A stretch of DNA of 50,141 bases from positions 1 to 50,141 of the IMG/VR virus record IMGVR_UViG_3300022693_000155. One strand, 5' to 3'. The notes beneath the pieces were generated by a model. It was not told where the DNA came from. It ran no database searches and saw only the letters and a program-made list of their open reading frames with translations. A program made the translations under genes and the position numbers. Below, in pieces: positions 46,085-50,141 of this stretch. This DNA is from a virus. Positions within the stretch are counted from its first letter, which is position 1; each line of letters opens with the position of its first letter.

Positions 46085-48778
46085 TTATGCTTCACAAGCC
46101 ACGCAGTCATCCTTACGGCCCGTAGCAAGTTGTTTAGAGGCGTTCAAGTTGTATTGGTAGTAGAGTGATACAACACCACGTTCCCAAGCATAATACATAA
46201 GACTGTTAATCTCTTTCACAGGCATACTTGGATGAACCATGATATTCAAAGACTGGCTCTGGTCATAATATACCTGACGATCAGCGGCGTGGTCAATAAT
46301 TTCTTTAGGACTGATTTCTTGCATTGTCTTGAACACATTCTTTTCATGTTCACTCAAGAAGTCCAGATGCTGAACACTGCCATCATTTTTAGAAATGCTG
46401 TCCCAAACGTCAGGTGTGTCCTTGCCATATTCTTGCAAAAGCTTTTCCAATGCTGAACTTTTAACTTCTACCTTGAGCTTTGCAAAATCAGCAATGTAAT
46501 AGTTAGAGAATAGTGGCTCAATACCCTGCGACACACCGCCAGCCAAAAGACTTGAAGACTTTGTAGGGGCGCACGCCATGAGCGTTGTGTTACGTCTCCC
46601 ATACCCTTCAAGCACTTCAGGTTCACCAAACAATCCTGCAAGCTCTTTAGAAGCCTTGTAAGCCTTCTCTTCAATAACCTTATGGACTTCTTTGTTCAAT
46701 TCTCTTGCTTCTTCAGACTCAAAAGGGATCATCTTGTCTTGAAGCATTGTGTGGTAAGCTAGTACGCCCATTCCGAGCGCTCTGTGACGCTTCATAAAAC
46801 GATATGCACGCTTCATAAAAAAGAATGTTGTTTCCTTTTCATGGTCTTCAGAATCCCTCATAGCTTCAAGTTTCTCAAGGCTTTCTGTAACTACTGAGTC
46901 AAGGAAGTACACAAGTGTTTCTACAGCATCCGTGTCTTTCCAATCATCATACTTCTTCAAGTTCATTGATGAAAGCACGCACACAAAGCTCTCTTCATTG
47001 TTTGAAGGCAGTGATATTTCCGAGCATTGGCCTGTCAAAATACCGTTAAACATACCCATTCCACGTTTACTTTCAGTGAAACAGTAGGTGTTGTCATAAC
47101 GCCCCTCATCAATAACTTCTACCACTTTGTTGAAGTGGCTGCATTCACGGTTCCCACGATAACTGTAGTCAAGATTAAGGCGGCTAAATTTTATACCTAA
47201 ATCTACAAGCTTGCCTACTTCATGTTGACCGAGCAATAATCTCCAAGCTTCTTGGCAATAGAACGCTTTATTCTCACCAGAACCATCATTAGCAGGCATC
47301 GTCCTTTCACCAGCATCGGCAGCATGGTTGATACGTGAGTTGACCCCAAGCGTTTGCAGCATCATTTGAACATCTTGCAAAAACCCTTTGTTAATACTCC
47401 CCAGTTGCAAGGATTGTGTCTTTCCATTTCTGGCGATTGTCCCATCAGAATCGAATATACCTGCTAACCATTCTAAACGACTTTCTACAGTATAGTCATG
47501 GGTAGGCACAAAGAACTTATCTTTCAATACATCGCTGTGACCATACTCTCGGTTCAAGTTGTCTTGAACATACCAATTTTTAAAGATGTCTCCAAGCCGT
47601 TCTTTTACAGCATTGAGTCTTTTGTCGTGGTAGAGGTAAATGCGTTTTCCGTCAGCAGTTAAGCAGCCATCGCCAGTATAGAAACCGTTTGCGTAAGCGT
47701 TGTCTAGGACTTCGGAACCCTCTACGACAGGCAAAGAGTCAAACTTAATCAGTTTATCACCGGTTTGCAATTCCTGTGCGCGCTTTTCAATCACTTTACT
47801 ACGGCTGTAGGAAGTCTGCACATAGAACTTATGGTAAGGTGTACATTCTAGTTCCAATCCATTAGAAGTAATAACCTTTACAAGCTTCTGGTTATCCCCT
47901 GTCCTTCGAACTGTAGTTTCAGACCACTCTTTACCATTCCATACTTGTACATCTTCATTTTCTAATTCGGCAATTTCGATATAACCTTCAGAAGTTAAGA
48001 TTTTAGTCTCGGGGGATACACAAAGATTACTAGAGTGAATATCCATACCCTTGTCTTTGTAGACTTCTGGTTTATTTCGATTTGCGTTATCCAACCACAC
48101 CAAGTACGGAAAGCCTATCTCTCCACGAACTTTCAAAGTTTTCGCCCAAATCTTACGGTTCCGCTTATCTCTTTCAGTCTCCCCGCGTTTAACAGATTCC
48201 ATAAATTCATCTGAAACAGTGACACCTGTAGTGACATCTTGAATCAAATTACCGTCGCGGGCAATCTCTAAAAACTCTTCTGCGTCCGCGTGCTCAAGAC
48301 TTAGATAGGGTGCTACCCGACCCCTCCGCTGCGAACCTTGAGAGATTACATCAGTAACCTGCTCGAAGAGTCGTGCAAAATGTACTGCTCCAGAAGTCTT
48401 TCCATTATTGGTAATGTCGCTACCCCTTGGTCGAATAGGTGTTAGATTAACTGACGTGCCACCCCCAAGTTTTGACATAATACCAATCTCAGACTGTGTA
48501 AAAAGAATGTCTGGAATGCTGTCTTCACAGTGACTGTTAAAACATGAGATAGGCAACCCACGATCTTCACGGCCATAGTTTGCCCACACAGGACTCGACA
48601 AGCTATAGAAACCCTTTGCCATGTAGTCATACATCTTGTCAGAGAATCCTTCTAACCCAAGACGTTTCTCAGCAGCATCGCAAATATCTCGGATACGTCC
48701 TTCGGCAGTTTCTCCCTCTAATGTGTATCCAGACTGTAGAAATTTACGTGAGTTTTCGTTCAACCATTCAAATGACAT
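46085..48778 (-). CDS. nrdA: Ribonucleotide reductase large subunit with intein
   Basis: An 897-aa precursor. Without the 332-residue intein (C253-Q584) the enzyme is 565 aa. Class I alpha subunit reducing NDPs. The redox cysteines are C79 (PISCFNSH), C585 (SNL-C-SEI, equivalent to E. coli thiyl-radical C439) and C600 (ESFVCVLSS, equivalent to C462). KLGGGTSVNLTPIRPRG is the nucleotide region. The C-terminal DDCVACEA is the swinging CxxC that glutaredoxin reduces. There is no N-terminal ATP-cone. AGGAG lies 10 bases before the ATG, just after nrdB. Confidence 0.93.
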   Translation of the reverse strand: MSFEWLNENSRKFLQSGYTLEGETAEGRIRDICDAAEKRLGLEGFSDKMYDYMAKGFYSLSSPVWANYGREDRGLPISCFNSHCEDSIPDILFTQSEIGIMSKLGGGTSVNLTPIRPRGSDITNNGKTSGAVHFARLFEQVTDVISQGSQRRGRVAPYLSLEHADAEEFLEIARDGNLIQDVTTGVTVSDEFMESVKRGETERDKRNRKIWAKTLKVRGEIGFPYLVWLDNANRNKPEVYKDKGMDIHSSNLCVSPETKILTSEGYIEIAELENEDVQVWNGKEWSETTVRRTGDNQKLVKVITSNGLELECTPYHKFYVQTSYSRSKVIEKRAQELQTGDKLIKFDSLPVVEGSEVLDNAYANGFYTGDGCLTADGKRIYLYHDKRLNAVKERLGDIFKNWYVQDNLNREYGHSDVLKDKFFVPTHDYTVESRLEWLAGIFDSDGTIARNGKTQSLQLGSINKGFLQDVQMMLQTLGVNSRINHAADAGERTMPANDGSGENKAFYCQEAWRLLLGQHEVGKLVDLGIKFSRLNLDYSYRGNRECSHFNKVVEVIDEGRYDNTYCFTESKRGMGMFNGILTGQCSEISLPSNNEESFVCVLSSMNLKKYDDWKDTDAVETLVYFLDSVVTESLEKLEAMRDSEDHEKETTFFFMKRAYRFMKRHRALGMGVLAYHTMLQDKMIPFESEEARELNKEVHKVIEEKAYKASKELAGLFGEPEVLEGYGRRNTTLMACAPTKSSSLLAGGVSQGIEPLFSNYYIADFAKLKVEVKSSALEKLLQEYGKDTPDVWDSISKNDGSVQHLDFLSEHEKNVFKTMQEISPKEIIDHAADRQVYYDQSQSLNIMVHPSMPVKEINSLMYYAWERGVVSLYYQYNLNASKQLATGRKDDCVACEA
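47027..48022 (-). mobile_element. LAGLIDADG intein in NrdA
   Basis: Splicing block A is CVSPETKILTSEGYIEI from C253, and block B is ECTPYHKFYV. The endonuclease helices are YANGFYTGDGCL (about 362-373) and WLAGIFDSDGTIA (about 437-449). Blocks F/G end NTYCFTESKRGMGMF, then NGILTGQ before the +1 Cys. The C-terminal residue is Gln instead of the usual Asn, and the penultimate residue is Gly instead of His. Self-splicing restores a continuous SNL-CSEI active site. Confidence 0.9.
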
Positions 48779-48794
48779 TATTAAATATCTCCTA

Positions 48795-50021
48795 TTAAAA
48801 CAAGTCGTCTTCAGTAAATGACTTATTAACCTTGGTGTAGTTTACGTTCTTACGTGCAAAGAAATCAGGATTGGTGGTACTGTTCACCTGAATTTCAAAC
48901 CACTGGAACTTCTCTTTCGTCTTATCTTGTACTTCAAAAACCTCTGGGAAACCGATCATTTCCATGCTCTTGTTGAAACGCCAACGTAGATAATCTTTGA
49001 CTTCTTCTTTTGAAACAAAATCTAAATCGCCACCTTCAAAAATCCAATCCAAAATCTCACTTTCTGCATCCATACTGACTTTGCAAGCATCATGAGTATC
49101 TTGAACAAGCGCCTCAGTAAACCAATCAGGATTCTCTTCTTTGATCGTGTTGATGATCTCGGCACCAAACATGGCGTGAACGCTCTCATCACAAGCAGAG
49201 CTTTGAACAACATTGCTAATGCCTACCAGCATATTCTTGTAGTTGTCAAAGCATGACATAATCAAGAATTGCCCAAACAATGATACATTCTCAACAAACA
49301 TTGAGAAGAGCAACACTGAACGCATGAACTCTTTGTTGCTTGAATCATTGGGTGATACAAAACGCTTTAGGTATTCTTGCCGCTTACGAAGACAATCAAT
49401 GTTATCAAGGTCTTCAAAAAGCTCATTCATCCCAAGGTACTCTAAAAGCTGTGAATAAGCTGTTGCGTGGATAGATTCGTTGTTACTGAAAGCTGCTCCT
49501 ACATCTGCCACTTCAGGCTTGGGTAAACGGTCGTAAAGTTTTCCCCAGAAGGTTTTCACAAACCTCGCTTCGATCTGTGAAATAGCCAGCATTGTCCGTT
49601 GGATTACTTGGCGTTCATTCTCACTTAGTTCTGAATGATACTCTTGGATAGACGCTGTGAAGTTAAACTCATCAACTACCCAGAACGCTTGGTGTACAGC
49701 ATCCATGTATTGCTTAAAATGCGGATACTCAAACGGTTTGTAGTTCTCCCTTGGTCGAAAAATATCCGGTTCATGTGCCTTACGATAAGTCTCCCTAGCG
49801 ACATCAAAAGCCTTAGCGTTCATAATCCCATCTTCGACAAGTTTATGAACCGTATCAACACTCACAATATCATCTTCAATATTCTTCTTCACATACCGTA
49901 CTACTTTATCTTGCAGCTTATCATCTTCATAGTCAGTCCGTGACATTGCTTTACCAACGGCTGCTTTAATCTTCTCACCATCAAAACTTACAACGTCACC
50001 ATTACGCTTCAATACTTGCAT
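48795..50021 (-). CDS. nrdB: Ribonucleotide reductase small subunit with N-terminal ATP-cone
   Basis: 408 aa. Residues 1-90 form an ATP-cone (VLKRNGDVVSFDGEKIKAA), which senses ATP/dATP. The ferritin-like core carries metal ligands E151, E182-x2-H185 (NNESIHATAY), E244, and E279-x2-H282 (CDESVHAM). Tyr189 lies four residues after the first His, as does the radical tyrosine of E. coli NrdB. The tail KSFTEDDLF would dock with NrdA. It is first in the nrdB-nrdA operon; allosteric control is probably through this subunit. Confidence 0.93.
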   Translation of the reverse strand: MQVLKRNGDVVSFDGEKIKAAVGKAMSRTDYEDDKLQDKVVRYVKKNIEDDIVSVDTVHKLVEDGIMNAKAFDVARETYRKAHEPDIFRPRENYKPFEYPHFKQYMDAVHQAFWVVDEFNFTASIQEYHSELSENERQVIQRTMLAISQIEARFVKTFWGKLYDRLPKPEVADVGAAFSNNESIHATAYSQLLEYLGMNELFEDLDNIDCLRKRQEYLKRFVSPNDSSNKEFMRSVLLFSMFVENVSLFGQFLIMSCFDNYKNMLVGISNVVQSSACDESVHAMFGAEIINTIKEENPDWFTEALVQDTHDACKVSMDAESEILDWIFEGGDLDFVSKEEVKDYLRWRFNKSMEMIGFPEVFEVQDKTKEKFQWFEIQVNSTTNPDFFARKNVNYTKVNKSFTEDDLF

Positions 50022-50036
50022 TGTTATCTCCTAAAT

Positions 50037-50123
50037 TTAAAACCCAACATCCTCGGTAGAGTGATAAGGGCAATTCATATTGTAAACCCTTTGATCACTC
50101 CCTACCAATTCCTCATTATCCAT
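50037..50123 (-). CDS. Possible 28-aa peptide upstream of nrdB
   Basis: Encodes MDNEELVGSDQRVYNMNCPY and ends STEDVGF. It stops 16 bases before the nrdB start, and an in-frame stop precedes its ATG. No clear ribosome site is present, so it may be only leader sequence. Confidence 0.3.
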   Translation of the reverse strand: MDNEELVGSDQRVYNMNCPYHSTEDVGF

Positions 50124-50141
50124 CTTAGGTCATGTAGATGA

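Noticed and set aside
1-50141. Temperate lifestyle
   Set aside because: No integrase, repressor, excisionase or attachment site was recognised. The window is not the whole genome, so this is absence of evidence only.

Overview
The window is a contiguous part of a lytic-type tailed phage genome with a contractile tail (myovirus morphology). Overall composition looks AT-rich, roughly 38-40% G+C by eye. The host is probably a Gram-negative bacterium: there is a T4-type GH24 lysozyme without a signal peptide and a lipobox lipoprotein in the lysis cassette, and AGGAG-type ribosome sites and sigma70-like promoters appear throughout. No integrase, repressor or other lysogeny gene is visible. The window cuts the genome arbitrarily at its right end and probably at its left end too.

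Layout. (1) Positions 657-10289 are a leftward early/middle operon of about 30 mostly tiny, overlapping genes. Recognisable members are a Pif1/RecD-type helicase, thymidylate synthase ThyX, a low-molecular-weight phosphatase-like protein and several one- or two-TM peptides. It starts at a sigma70-like promoter near 10340 and ends at a hairpin near 480. (2) A divergent control region (10290-10605) also fires rightwards into five small early genes (10606-12024), a tRNA-Arg(UCU) and a terminator near 12280. (3) Positions 12334-45528 are the rightward virion and lysis block. It runs from a probable small terminase and large terminase through portal, head morphogenesis protein, XkdF-like protease, scaffold, decoration protein and major capsid. 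Neck proteins, sheath and three tail-tube paralogues follow, then a frameshifted tail chaperone, the tape measure and the baseplate (plug, hub, spike, gp25-like, J-like, DUF2612). It ends with the fibres, a DUF1566 receptor-binding protein and the lysis genes. (4) After a strong bidirectional terminator (45543-45594) the strand flips again to a leftward nucleotide-metabolism operon: nrdB, nrdA, a 50-aa ORF and glutaredoxin.

The phage is crowded with homing elements of several families. There is a free-standing GIY-YIG gene between the terminase genes and a free-standing LAGLIDADG gene behind a structured leader. A group I intron with an HNH endonuclease splits the tape measure. A LAGLIDADG intein sits exactly at the thiyl-radical cysteine of NrdA. 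An HNH-AP2 gene follows the receptor-binding protein.

The most striking stretch is the 3' end of the receptor-binding gene (about 42240-42480). It is abruptly G+C-rich, encodes a C-type-lectin-like DUF1566 terminus made largely of NNC codons, and ends in a conserved-looking core followed by inverted repeats. This looks like the variable repeat of a diversity-generating retroelement, but no reverse transcriptase or template repeat is visible in the window. The next gene is an HNH endonuclease whose ribosome site is buried in a perfect 13-bp inverted repeat. Other notable features are a T TTT TTG slippery site making a chaperone fusion and an ATP-cone on NrdB rather than NrdA. All calls come from reading the sequence; no database search was run.
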